A DNA stretch of 64,000 nucleotides from Nocardioides daphniae (GTDB lineage: Bacteria > Actinomycetota > Actinomycetes > Propionibacteriales > Nocardioidaceae): the NCBI RefSeq assembly GCF_004777465.1, contig NZ_CP038462.1:1798001-1862000 (forward strand). Direction: 5' to 3'. The notes beneath the pieces were generated by a model. That model did no database searches, was not told where the DNA came from, and was given only the letters and a program-made list of their open reading frames with translations. The position numbers and the translations under genes were made by a program. Below, one piece after another: positions 8,767 to 17,148 of the stretch (position 1 is its first letter; each line of letters starts with the position of its first letter).

Positions 8767-9998
8767 ATGAACGCCGCCGCTCCGTACCCCACCGGCCTGC
8801 GCCTGCACGGTCGACGCGTCGTCGTCGTCGGGGGCGGCCACGTCGCCCAGCGGCGCATCCCGGCCCTGATCGACGCCGGCGCCGACGTGCTGGTCGTGGC
8901 TCCCGTGGTGACTCCCGCGATCGAGGGCATGGAGCAGGAGATCACCCTCGCCCTGCGCCCCTTCGTCGAGGACGACCTGCAGGACGCCTGGTACTGCATC
9001 GCAGCCACCGACGTGCCCGAGGTCAACGCGCAGGTCGCCGCTGCCTGCGAGGCCAGGCGCATCTTCTGCGTCCGCAGCGACGACGCCACCGGCGGCACTG
9101 CCTGGACTCCTGCCGTCGGGCGACACGGCTCCGTCACCGTGGCGGTGCTGGGCAACCGCGAGCCCAAGCAGTCCGCAGCGCTGCGCGACGACATCCTGAC
9201 CGCCCTGCGCGACGGCCAGCTCACCGCCGCCGGCGCGCTGGACCGCACGCCGGGCGTCGTCATCGTGGGTGGCGGTCCGGGCGACCCGGAGCTGGTGACG
9301 GTGGCGGCTCGCCACGCGCTGGCGTCGGCCGACGTCGTCGTCGCCGACCGGCTCGCACCCCGCGCCCTGCTCGACGGCCTCGGCCCGCACGTGGAGCTGC
9401 TCGACGTCGCCAAGCTCCCGAGGGGTCGCAGTGCCCGCCAGGAGTACATCAACGAGGTGATCGTCGAGAAGGCGCTCGAGGGCAAGCGGGTCGTGCGGTT
9501 CAAGGGCGGCGACAACTTCGTCTTCGGCCGCGGCTTCGAGGAGATCCTCGCGTGCCGCGAGGCCGGCGTGCCGGTCACCGTCATCCCGGGCCTGAGCTCG
9601 TCGGTGGCGGTGCCGGGGATCGCCCAGATCCCGGTCACGCACCGCGGGGTGGCGCACGAATTCACCGTCGTCTCGGGCCACATCCCCCGGGGCACGACGA
9701 CTCCCTCGTCGAGTGGCCGGCACTGGCCCGGCTCCGGGGCACGCTGGTGCTCCTGATGGCGGTGGAGAACGCCCCGGCCATCGCCGCCACGCTCGTCGAG
9801 CACGGGCGTACGGCCGAGACCGCCGTCGCCGTGATCTGCGACGGCACGATGCCGACCGAGCGGACCGTGCTCTCGACGCTCGGGACGCTGGCCGACGACC
9901 TGGTCACCCACTCCGTGCGCCCGCCCGCGATCATCGTGGTCGGCGACGTCGTCGCCGTCGCCCACCCCGACCGCTACCTCGCCCCGACGCAGGGCTGA
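8767..9998 (+). CDS. cysG: Siroheme synthase CysG (SirC + SUMT), frameshifted
   Basis: Bifunctional siroheme enzyme. The N-terminal ~150 residues are the precorrin-2 dehydrogenase/ferrochelatase part ('GRRVVVVGGGHVAQRRIPAL', Rossmann GGG loop); the C-terminal part is uroporphyrinogen-III C-methyltransferase ('VVIVGGGPGDPELVTVAA', 'VVRFKGGDNFVFGRG', 'VTVIPGLSSSVAVPGIA', 'PVTHRGVA'). The frame breaks near 9690: 'VVSGHIP' should continue 'PGHDDSLVEWPALARL', one frame off; a C is missing from a run of five. The remainder ends at TGA 9998. Restored length ~410 aa. Siroheme serves sulfite/nitrite reductases, none of which is in the window. The 15-bp palindrome at the start codon may be a regulatory site. 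Confidence 0.85.
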
Positions 9999-10002
9999 GC
10001 CC

Positions 10003-10806
10003 GTGGCCACGTACATCGAGATCGAGTCGGCCGACGACCCGCGGCTCCACGACTACCGCAACCTGCGCGACGTACAGCTGCGCCAGAGCCTCGAGGCCGA
10101 GCACGGGCTCTTCCTGGCGGAGGGCGAGAAGGTCGTACGACGCGCCGTCGAGGGCGGCTTCGAACCGCGCTCGTTCCTCATGGCCCCGCGCTGGCTCGAC
10201 GGCCTGCGTGAGGTGCTGGACCGCACCGACGCCCCCTGCTACGTGCTGTCGGAGGAGCTCGCCGAGGAGGTCACCGGCTTCCACGTGCACCGCGGAGCCC
10301 TGGCCTCGCTGCACCGCCGGCCCCTGCCCAGCGTCGAGGAGGTCCTGGCCGGGGCGCGCTCGGTCCTGGTCCTGGAGGACGTCGTCGACCACACCAACGT
10401 CGGCGCGATCTTCCGGTCGGGCGCGGCCCTCGGCTTCGACGCCGTGCTGCTCTCCCCGCGGTGCGCCGACCCGCTCTACCGCCGGTCGGTGAAGGTGGCG
10501 ATGGGCAGCGTCTTCTCGGTGCAGTGGACCCGCCTGCCCGACTGGTACGACGCACTGCCGCAGCTCTCCGAGGCGGGCTTCACGACGGTCGCCCTGACGC
10601 TCGCCCCTGACGCCACGCCTGTGGAGGAGGCGGTACGCGGCGTCGACCGGCTCGCACTGGTCCTGGGGTCCGAGGGGCCCGGGATCTCGGAGCGGTGGCA
10701 GCGGGTGGCCGACAGGCGGGCCATCATTCCGATGGCGGCCGGGATCGACAGCCTCAACGTCGCCGCCGCCTCGGCGGTCGCCTGCTACGTCGCGGCGCGG
10801 CGCTGA
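10003..10806 (+). CDS. SpoU/TrmH-family RNA 2'-O-methyltransferase
   Basis: 267 aa from GTG 10003, 4 bp after the cysG stop. An N-terminal substrate-binding domain ('LRDVQLRQSLEAEHGLFLAE') is followed by the SPOUT knot with the three family motifs: 'DHTNVGAIFRSGAALGF' (motif 1), 'LALVLGSEGPGIS' (motif 2) and 'IPMAAGIDSLNVAAASAV' (motif 3). The enzyme methylates a ribose 2'-OH in rRNA or tRNA with S-adenosylmethionine; which nucleotide cannot be read from the sequence. Confidence 0.85.
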   Translation: MATYIEIESADDPRLHDYRNLRDVQLRQSLEAEHGLFLAEGEKVVRRAVEGGFEPRSFLMAPRWLDGLREVLDRTDAPCYVLSEELAEEVTGFHVHRGALASLHRRPLPSVEEVLAGARSVLVLEDVVDHTNVGAIFRSGAALGFDAVLLSPRCADPLYRRSVKVAMGSVFSVQWTRLPDWYDALPQLSEAGFTTVALTLAPDATPVEEAVRGVDRLALVLGSEGPGISERWQRVADRRAIIPMAAGIDSLNVAAASAVACYVAARR

Positions 10807-10824
10807 CCCTCGCCCCGGGCTGCG

Positions 10825-11396
10825 TCAGACGGCCGGCCAGCCCTCGGGGTACTTCTTCGCGACCTTCTCGTGGGCCTTCGTGAGCTTCTTGCGGACCTTG
10901 GTGGGCAGACGGTCACCGAAGACGGTGCCGACCGTGTGGTCGGTCTCGTGCTGCAGGCATCGGGCGAGCAGGCCGTCGCCTCGAAGTGCACCGGCTCGCC
11001 GTCGAGGCCCTGGCCGTCCACCGCGGCCCAGTCGGGGCGTGCGCACTCGGCGAACGCACCGGGGAAGGAGAGGCAGCCCTCGTCGTCGACGTCGAGGTGG
11101 CGCTGGCCGGCCTCGGGGAGGGTGAGGCGCGGGTTGCAGACGACTCCGACCGTGTGCTGCCCGGAGGCGTCGGGACAGTCGAAGACGAAGATGGAGACAT
11201 CCTCACCGATCTGGCAGCCGGCCAGGCCGACCCTTCGGCCGCGTACATCGTCGCGACCATGTCGGCGGCGAGCTCCTTGAGCGCGTCGTCGAAGACGGTC
11301 ACCGCCTGCTGGGGCCGGTGCATCACGTCGGTGCCCCAGCGGGTCATCGGGCGGACGGTGCCGCCCTGGGCGACCAGCGGAGGGGGCGACGGACAT
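10825..11396 (-). CDS. def: Peptide deformylase, three frameshifts
   Basis: Removes the formyl group from nascent N-termini; metal-dependent. The three signature motifs are present but in different frames: 'EGVGLAGCQIG' (GxGLAAxQ), 'DDEGCLSFPG' (EGCLS, metal Cys) and 'CLQHETDHTVG' (HExxH). Breaks lie near 11372 (after 'MSVAP', rejoining at 'LVAQGGTVRPMTRWG'), 11240 (before 'VGLAG') and 10984 (before 'LLARCLQHE'); each is one missing base in a short C or G run. Restored product about 190 aa. Because deformylase is normally essential, three breaks in 570 bp point to sequence error. TAGGAT lies 6 nt before ATG 11396. Confidence 0.85.
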
Positions 11397-11402
11397 GGGG
11401 AG

Positions 11403-11408
11403 ATCCTA
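11403..11408 (-). promoter_or_regulatory. -10 box TAGGAT of def, leaderless
   Basis: On the minus strand TAGGAT is followed by 6 nt and ATG 11396. Confidence 0.55.
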
Positions 11409-11421
11409 GTCGGCGCAGTCG

Positions 11422-11437
11422 TGTGACCTGCGTCACT
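11422..11437. promoter_or_regulatory. Crp-like site TGTGA-N6-TCACT
   Basis: TGTGA (11422-11426), 6 nt, TCACT (11433-11437): nine of ten bases match the TGTGA-N6-TCACA consensus of Crp-family regulators. It is centred about 53 bp before the predicted start of the acyl-CoA dehydrogenase transcript, a position suitable for activation. It also lies upstream of def on the other strand. Confidence 0.5.
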
Positions 11438-11458
11438 TCGAAGCCTGTGGCGCGGTGT

Positions 11459-11473
11459 GTAACTCCGAGTTAC
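11459..11473. promoter_or_regulatory. Perfect palindrome GTAACTC-C-GAGTTAC (operator)
   Basis: A 7-bp perfect dyad with one central base that runs into the TACATT -10 box (11471-11476) of the acyl-CoA dehydrogenase gene, whose ATG 11483 follows 6 nt later. This is a textbook position for a TetR-type repressor of fatty-acid degradation; no such regulator is encoded nearby. Confidence 0.55.
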
Positions 11474-11482
11474 ATTTGCCGC

Positions 11483-12834
11483 ATGTTGTTCACCTCACAG
11501 CGCGGTCCGGGCGGCACCCACGGCCTGGCCTCCAACGAAACCAGGGCACCGCTGGGCTACGCGGTCGCGGTGCTGGGCAAGCTCGCCCAGAGCGACATCC
11601 TCGACCGGGTCGGGGTGCGCAAGCAGACCGAGCAGCTCGTCTTCAACGCGACCCGCAGCGGGTTCCGCACGGCGGCCGCAGCCGGTCGCGCGTTCGCCCG
11701 CCGGGGGAGCAAGAAGCCCGGCGTACGCCCCTCGACCCCCTCGGCACAGGGCGTCTTCGACCTGACTCCCACCGAGGACGAGCAGATGCTCGTCGACGTG
11801 GTGCAGGAGTTCGCCCAGGAGGTGCTCCGACCGGCGGCCTCCGTCGCCGACGACGAGTGCGCAGCCCCCGATGTCGCCCTCAAGGCCAGCGTCGAGATCG
11901 GGCTGCCGATCCTCGGGATCCCCGAGTCGCTGGGCGGCCTCAGTGAGGAGCGGTCGGCGGTGGCCGGCACCCTTGTCACCGAGGCGCTGTCGCGCGGGGA
12001 CATGGGTCTGGCTGTGGCCACGCTGGCGCCCGGCGCCGTGGCCACGGCGATCTCGCTGTGGGGCACCGACGAACAGCAGCAGACCTACCTTCCGGCCTTC
12101 ACGGGCGAGGACGTCGCCGCAGCGGCGTTGGCCTTGGCCGAGCCCAGCGTGCTCTTCGACGCGATGGCCCCGACGACCACGGCCGTGCGTTCCGGCGACG
12201 GCTACCGCCTCACCGGCGTGAAGTCCGGCGTCGTACGCGGCGCCGCGGCCGAGCTCTTCGTCGTGGGCGCGCAGCTCGACGGCCGGCCCGCACTCTTCGT
12301 GGTGCCCTCCTCGGCCACCGGCATCGAGGTGGAGGCCGACCCGTCGATGGGCGTGCGGGCCGCAGGGCTCACCCGACTCACCCTCACCGACACCCCGGCC
12401 GAGCTGCTGGGCGACACCGACGGCACTGCCTACGCAGACTGCGTACGCCTGTCGCGCCTGGCCTGGTGCGCCCTCGCGGTCGGCACCGGGCAGGCGGTCC
12501 TCGACTACGTGAGCGACTACGTGAAGACCCGTGAGGCGTTCGGCGAGCCGGTGGCGCACCGGCAGTCGGTCGCGTTCATGGTCGCCGACATCGCGATCGA
12601 GCTGCAGGCCATGCGCCTGCTGACCTGGAAGGCGGCGTCGCGCGCGGCGCAGGGCAAGAGTTCGCCCGCGAGGTCGCCCTGGCCCGCAAGCTGTGCGCCG
12701 ACAAGGGGATGAAGATCGGCCTCGACGGCGTGCAGCTGCTCGGTGGCCACGGCTTCGTCAAGGAGCACCCGGTGGAGCGGTGGTACCGCGACCTGCGGGC
12801 CGTCGGCCTGATGGAAGGAGCCGTCCTCGTCTGA
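11483..12834 (+). CDS. Acyl-CoA dehydrogenase family protein (first of pair), frameshifted
   Basis: FAD-dependent dehydrogenase that would oxidise an acyl-CoA at the alpha-beta bond. An unusual ~90-residue N-terminal extension precedes the acyl-CoA dehydrogenase fold, which begins at 'LTPTEDEQMLVDVVQEFAQ'. Later segments: 'AAAALALAEPSVLFDA', 'GDGYRLTGVKSGVVRG', 'VKTREAFGEPVAHRQSVAFM'. The frame breaks near 12657 ('ASRAAQGK'), and the end ('EFAREVALARKLC', 'GVQLLGGHGFVKEHPVERW') continues one frame off to TGA 12832-12834; one base is missing. Restored ~450 aa. A second acyl-CoA dehydrogenase starts 13 bp downstream, so they may form one heteromeric enzyme, as known for some mycobacterial FadE pairs. 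Confidence 0.8.
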
Positions 12835-12847
12835 GGGCACCACGACC

Positions 12848-14067
12848 ATGATCAACCTCGAGACTCCCCGCAAGCACCGCATGGTCATCGACCAGGCCCA
12901 CCAGGTCGCGATGAACATGCTCCGCCCGATCTCCCGGAAGTACGACCGTGCCGAGCACGCGTACCCCAAGGAGCTCGACATGCTGGCCGCCATGATCGAC
13001 GGCCTCTCCGAGTCGGGCACCGCTGAGGGCGCGGGCGCCACCGGGGCCAGCCAGCAGTCGCCCGCCAAGGAGCCGCACGACCCCACCAAGGTGCGCAACG
13101 GCGCCAACCTCGCCTCGATCCTCTCGGTCGCGGAGATGTGCTGGGGCGACACCGGCCTCCTTCTCTCGATGCCGCGCCAGGGCCTCGGCAACGCGGCCAT
13201 CGCAGCCGTGGCCAACGAGGAGCAGAAGGCGCGCTTCAAGAACGTCTGGGCCTCGATGGCCATCACCGAGCCCTCCATGGGCTCCGACTCGGCCGCGCTG
13301 ACGACCACCGCCGTCAAGGACGGCGACCACTACGTCATCAACGGCGAGAAGATCTTCGTGACCTCGGGCGAACGCTCCGACGCCGTCGTGGTGTGGGCCT
13401 CGCTCGACCGCTCGTTGGGTCGTGCCGCGATCAAGTCCTTCGTGGTCGAGAAGGGCACCCCGGGATGAAGGTGGAGCGGCTCGAGCACAAGCTCGGCATC
13501 CGTGCCTCCGACACCGCCGTGATCACCTTCACCGACTGCCGGGTGCCGGCGGAGAACTTGCTCGGCAGCCCGGAGATCGACGTCAAGGCCGGCTTCGGCG
13601 GCGCCATGGCGACCTTCGACAACACCCGGCCGCTGGTCGCGGCGATGGCGATCGGGTGCGCCCGCGCGGCGCTCGACCTCACCCGCGACCTGCTGGAGCA
13701 GGCCGGCGTGGTCGTCGACTACGACCGGCCGGCGATCGTGCAGAGCGCGGCCCGGCCACCTTCCTGGCGCTGGAGGCCGACTGGGAGGGCGCCAAGCTGC
13801 TCACCATGCAGGCCGCCTGGATGGCTGACAACCGGAAGCCCAACTCGCTCGAGGCCTCGATGTCGAAGGCGAAGGCGGGGCGGGTCGGGTCAGCGGTCAC
13901 CCTGGGCTGCGTGGAGCTCGCCGGCACCTTGGGCTACAGCGAGACCGAGCTGCTCGAGAAGTGGTCGCGCGACTCCAAGATCCTCGACATCTTCGAGGGG
14001 ACAGCAGATCCAGCAGCTCATCGTGGCGCGACGGGTCCTCGGGCTGTCGAGCGCCGAGCTCAAGTGA
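12848..14067 (+). CDS. Acyl-CoA dehydrogenase family protein (second of pair), three frameshifts
   Basis: Second FAD-dependent acyl-CoA dehydrogenase of the operon. Segments in order: 'RPISRKYDRAEHAYPKELD', 'GDTGLLLSMPRQGLGNAAI', 'SMAITEPSMGSDSAALTTT' (flavin-binding signature), 'YVINGEKIFVTSGERSD', then after a break near 13460 'KVERLEHKLGIRASDTA', after a break near 13753 'FLALEADWEGAKLLTMQA', and after a two-base loss near 14000 'QQIQQLIVARRVLGLSSAE', ending at TGA 14067. All breaks are small deletions in G/C runs. Restored ~407 aa. A low-complexity stretch follows 'MIDGLSESG'. It overlaps the end of galK by 8 bp on the opposite strand. Confidence 0.78.
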
Positions 14068-15211
14068 GGCGCTGAGCCTGCGACAGGTCGACATGCGACG
14101 GCCCTGCTGCCCGGTGACGGGTGGCAGGGCCGCCGGCTTCCCCGGGCAGGAAGGAGGGCTCCGGGTGACCGGCAGCACGTGCAGCGGCGCTCACCCGGGC
14201 GACGACGCGGTCACGCTGGGTGGTGGGCACCAGGACGACGGCGCACCCACCGAATCCACCTCCCGTCATGCGTGCCCCCAGGGCACCGGCCGTGCGCGCG
14301 GCCTCCACCACCGCGTCGAGCTCGACGCAGCTGACCTCGTGGTCGTCGCGCAGGCTCACGTGCGAGGCCGTGAAGAGCGCTCCCACCTCCGTCCAGTCGT
14401 GGCGCTCGACGGCGGCGACCACGCGACGTACGCGGTCGTTCTCGCTGTCGACGTGGCGGCGACGGCGGGGCAACGGGTCCCGGGCCGCCACGACCTCGTC
14501 GGGGCTCAGCGCCATCGCCGCCTCAGCCTCGGCCCGCCGGCGCGCGAAGGCCCCGTCGTCGTTGGCGTGACGGACGCCGGTGTCGACGACGAGCAGCTCG
14601 ACACCGTCGCGCTCCGGACTCCAAGGCACGGGCCGTCCCGCCGGGAGGCCACCTCCCGCGAAGTCGAGCAGCAGCGCGTGAGCCGGCCGGGCCAGGAGCG
14701 AGACCGTCTGGTCCATGCCGCCGGTCGGGGCGCCCACGTGCACCTGCTCGGCCTCCAGCGCTGCGCGCAGCAGGTCGTCGGGGCTGCGCTCCGTCACCGC
14801 CGTGACCACGGCGCAGATCAGCGCGGCCGAGCTCGAGAGACCGGCCCCCACGGGCACCGATGACTCGACGTGCAGGTCGAGCCCGCCCTGCCAGCCGACC
14901 GCGCGCAGGGCGCCCACGACGTACGACGCCCACCCCCGCAGCGGGGAACCAGTGAGGTGCGACGTGTCGCCGGACCACTCGAGCGCGTCACCGCTGGTCA
15001 GGTGGACCCGGGAGTCGGTGCGTGGGGCAGCCACGACCCACGTCCTGTGCCCGAGAGCCACCGGCAGGCAGAGGCCGCCGAGGTAGTCGGTGTGCTCGCC
15101 GACCAGGTTGACCCGCCCCGGGGCGCTCGCCCGCCACGACGGCTCCCGCCCGTGCCGCTCGACGAACGCCCGCACGCTGGCAGGGAGGAGGTCGGGAGCC
15201 GGGATCAGCAC
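14060..15211 (-). CDS. galK: Galactokinase
   Basis: 383-aa GHMP kinase that phosphorylates galactose at C1 with ATP (Leloir pathway). Three family motifs are clear: 'APGRVNLVGEHTDYLGGLCL' near residue 30 (galactokinase signature), 'PVGAGLSSSAAL' (ATP-binding GHMP loop) and 'GARMTGGGFGGCAVVLV' near the C-terminus. GTG 15211 is preceded by TAGGCT and 6 nt, a leaderless start. No other gal gene is in the window. The last ~25 residues look like extra, non-conserved sequence reading past the expected end, so a small frameshift near the 3' end is possible. Confidence 0.85.
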   Translation of the reverse strand: MLIPAPDLLPASVRAFVERHGREPSWRASAPGRVNLVGEHTDYLGGLCLPVALGHRTWVVAAPRTDSRVHLTSGDALEWSGDTSHLTGSPLRGWASYVVGALRAVGWQGGLDLHVESSVPVGAGLSSSAALICAVVTAVTERSPDDLLRAALEAEQVHVGAPTGGMDQTVSLLARPAHALLLDFAGGGLPAGRPVPWSPERDGVELLVVDTGVRHANDDGAFARRRAEAEAAMALSPDEVVAARDPLPRRRRHVDSENDRVRRVVAAVERHDWTEVGALFTASHVSLRDDHEVSCVELDAVVEAARTAGALGARMTGGGFGGCAVVLVPTTQRDRVVARVSAAARAAGHPEPSFLPGEAGGPATRHRAAGPSHVDLSQAQRLT

Positions 15212-15217
15212 GCCGTG

Positions 15218-15227
15218 AGCCTAGGCT
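15218..15227. promoter_or_regulatory. Palindromic shared -10 element AGCCTAGGCT
   Basis: The perfect 10-bp palindrome contains TAGGCT on both strands. On the minus strand it sits 6 nt before the galK GTG (15211); on the plus strand it precedes the nucleosidase gene, whose 5' leader has GGAGG before ATG 15260. The two divergent promoters therefore share one -10 element and should compete. Confidence 0.55.
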
Positions 15228-15259
15228 GGGCCGGTCGTCCCAGCCACCCCGGAGGCCCC

Positions 15260-15820
15260 ATGCCCACCACCCCCCGCATCCTGGTCGTCTCCGCGACGGA
15301 GGCCGAGGCGCGCTACGTGCCCGAGGACCTGCCACTGGTCATCACCGGCATCGGCAAGACGGCCGCGGCGGCGCGCACGGCCCGGGCGCTCGCCGCCTTC
15401 GAGGACGTCGACGACCTGGTCGTGGTCAACATCGGCACCGCCGGCGCCCTGCGCGACGACGTGACGGGGCTCCACGTCGTCGGACAGGTGCTCAACCACG
15501 AGATCAGTGCCGACGCCCTGGTCGCCCTCGGCTACGACCCGGAGCACCAGTTGCTGCTCGGCGAGGGCGCCAGCGTGCTCGCCTCCGGCGACGTCTTCGT
15601 CTCCGACACCGACGTGCGCACCCGGCTGGGCCTAGCGGCCCACCTCGTCGACATGGAGGGCTACGCCGTCGCCTGGACGGCGCGGGAGTTCGGCCGCGAG
15701 GCGATCCTGGTCAAGCACGTCTCCGACGCCGCCGACGACAGCGCCTGGGACTGGCCCACCGTCGTCGACCAGAGCGCCCGGGTGCTGGGGCAGTGGCTCG
15801 AGGAGTACCTCGCCCGCTGA
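15260..15820 (+). CDS. Nucleosidase (MTA/SAH nucleosidase-like phosphorylase fold)
   Basis: 186-aa protein with the nucleoside phosphorylase/5'-methylthioadenosine nucleosidase fold, which cleaves the N-glycosidic bond of a nucleoside. Visible: 'ILVVSATEAEARYVPED', 'LVITGIGKTAAAARTARAL', 'LVVVNIGTAGALRDDVTGL', and the catalytic region 'HLVDMEGYAVAWTAREFG' followed by 'VKHVSDAADDSAWDWPTVV'. It is shorter than E. coli MtnN (232 aa). GGAGG lies just before ATG 15260. Exact substrate (MTA, SAH, aminofutalosine or other) cannot be read. Confidence 0.75.
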   Translation: MPTTPRILVVSATEAEARYVPEDLPLVITGIGKTAAAARTARALAAFEDVDDLVVVNIGTAGALRDDVTGLHVVGQVLNHEISADALVALGYDPEHQLLLGEGASVLASGDVFVSDTDVRTRLGLAAHLVDMEGYAVAWTAREFGREAILVKHVSDAADDSAWDWPTVVDQSARVLGQWLEEYLAR

Positions 15821-15830
15821 GTGGTCAGCG
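15815..15830. terminator. Short hairpin between convergent genes
   Basis: CGCTGA-GTGG-TCAGCG, a 6-bp perfect stem that contains the stop codons of both converging genes (TGA 15818-15820 and, on the minus strand, TGA at 15827-15825). No T tract; weak candidate for a bidirectional terminator. Confidence 0.35.
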
Positions 15831-16397
15831 CGAGCTGCGCGACGTACGGCCCCGCACGATCCCGACGAACGCCTGGGTGCGGTCGTCGTCGACCTCCTTG
15901 CGCCAGGCGAGCGCCATCCGCGTCGTGGGCAGGTCGGTCACCACGACGTGGGTCACGTCCTTGCGGTGGTGGAGCCGGGCCACGGACATCGGCACGACGA
16001 CCACCGCGGTGCCCGACGCCGCGACCTCGACGGCCTCCTTCACCGACATCGACGGGAAGGGCAGCTGCTCGACGCCGCTGGGCACGCCCTCGGGGACGCC
16101 GAGCGCGAACTGCTCGTCGGCCAAGTCGGCTGCGGTGAGCTCCTCGTACGCCGCCGCCGGGTGCTCCTTCGAGACCACCACCACCGGCAGCTCCTCGTAG
16201 AGCGGGATGCAGAAGAGGTCGTCGGTCTCCAGGGGGAGCCGCGCGAGGACCAGGTCGGCGCGGCCGTCGAGCAGGACCTGCCGCTGGTCGTCCTCCTCGA
16301 CGGCGACCAGCTCGAGCGGCTCGCGGAAGCGGTCCCGCCACGCCCGTGCCCACTTGTCGGGGGTGGCGCCGGGCACGAAGGCGAGTCGCATCGTCAT
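15825..16397 (-). CDS. LysR-type substrate-binding domain protein without DNA-binding domain
   Basis: 190 aa that align by eye with the effector-binding half of LysR regulators ('MRLAFVPGATPDKWARAW', 'GRADLVLARLPLETDDLFC', 'LPVVVVSKEHPAAAYEEL', 'GTAVVVVPMSVARLHHRKD'). The helix-turn-helix normally found in the first 60 residues is absent: the protein starts directly with the first beta strand of the effector domain. Such free-standing domains are common in actinobacteria; function unknown. Leaderless start: TAGCCT (16409-16404, minus strand), 6 nt, ATG 16397. Confidence 0.7.
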   Translation of the reverse strand: MTMRLAFVPGATPDKWARAWRDRFREPLELVAVEEDDQRQVLLDGRADLVLARLPLETDDLFCIPLYEELPVVVVSKEHPAAAYEELTAADLADEQFALGVPEGVPSGVEQLPFPSMSVKEAVEVAASGTAVVVVPMSVARLHHRKDVTHVVVTDLPTTRMALAWRKEVDDDRTQAFVGIVRGRTSRSSR

Positions 16398-16403
16398 GGC
16401 GCG

Positions 16404-16409
16404 AGGCTA
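16404..16409 (-). promoter_or_regulatory. -10 box TAGCCT, leaderless start
   Basis: Minus-strand TAGCCT, 6 nt, then ATG 16397 of the LysR-like gene. Confidence 0.5.
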
Positions 16410-16490
16410 CCCATCGCGGCTGGCGCGACGCTGCCCGGTGCCGCCGGCGGCGCGGTCGCCGCGCGGGCGTTGCCGGCGCAACTGCAGTCG

Positions 16491-16826
16491 GTGGCTCCCG
16501 CCGGCCTGGGACTGATCGGGTTGCCGCGCTGGTACGGCAAACGGTTCTCCGACGGCGAGCAGGCCTGGCGCGGCGTCAACCTGCTGCGTGACGGCGGCGG
16601 TCTGGTCGAGGTCATGCCGATGGAGGTCAGCATCGGCATGTCCTACGCCGACGACCACCCGTGCGTCGCGATCACCTACCCGCCCAGCACCCGCAAGCCC
16701 TGGCCGTGGGTGCGCGACGAGGCGCGGAGGCTCGACGACGACACGCTGCTGGGGATGACGTACGTCGACGTGCCCGGCCTGCGTGCCGCGGGCGGTACGC
16801 CGTTCCTGCTGCGTCGGGCGGGCTGA
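16491..16826 (+). CDS. Conserved hypothetical protein, start uncertain
   Basis: I do not recognise a family. The frame reads 'APAGLGLIGLPRWYGKRFS', 'QAWRGVNLLRDGGGLVEVM', 'SIGMSYADDHPCVAITYPP', 'LDDDTLLGMTYVDVPGLR' and ends at TGA 16826; the composition looks like a true soluble protein of about 111 aa. GTG 16491 is the most conservative start; TTG 16470 would add 'LPAQLQS'. No Shine-Dalgarno or -10 box fits either, so an indel near the 5' end is possible. It diverges from the LysR-like gene. Confidence 0.5.
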   Translation: MAPAGLGLIGLPRWYGKRFSDGEQAWRGVNLLRDGGGLVEVMPMEVSIGMSYADDHPCVAITYPPSTRKPWPWVRDEARRLDDDTLLGMTYVDVPGLRAAGGTPFLLRRAG

Positions 16827-16848
16827 GCCAGAACAGCCCAGGAGCGGC

Positions 16849-17073
16849 TCAGCGCTTCCTGCGTCCCCAGACCAGGAACGCCACCGGCCCGAACGGCTGC
16901 ACGAAGCAGGCCAGTGCCCACCACAGCTTGCGTCCGCGGACCTGGTCGCCGGGCCGACGGGCCAGCTCGACGAGGGCTGTGGCCGTGAGGGCCATCTCGA
17001 CGCTGCCCGCCACCAGGACGGCGGTCTGCTGGCCCGAGCTGAGGTCGTTCCACTTCCTCCTGGAGCGTGCCAT
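16849..17073 (-). CDS. Small membrane protein, PLDc_N domain
   Basis: 74 aa from ATG 17073: a basic start ('MARSRRKWNDLSSGQQ'), one membrane segment ('TAVLVAGSVEMALTATALVE'), a basic loop, and a second segment ending in 'LWWALACFVQPFGPVAFLVW', then 'GRRKR'. The 'KLWWALA ... GPVAFLVWGRRK' pattern is that of the phospholipase-D nuclease N-terminal (PLDc_N) family, short two-helix proteins of unknown role. GGAAGGAA precedes the ATG, and TAGAGT (17114-17109, minus strand) is a likely -10 box 28-30 nt upstream of the start. Confidence 0.72.
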   Translation of the reverse strand: MARSRRKWNDLSSGQQTAVLVAGSVEMALTATALVELARRPGDQVRGRKLWWALACFVQPFGPVAFLVWGRRKR

Positions 17074-17148
17074 GGTCGTGTTCCTTCCGGCGCGTCGGCA
17101 GGCCACGGACTCTAGTCCCGAGCCGCGCCCGCGAGGACGGGGCTCAGG

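Noticed and set aside
16396..16515. Forward ORF starting at ATG 16396
   Set aside because: Arg/Pro-rich product without motif; the neighbouring frame ending at 16826 has normal protein composition.
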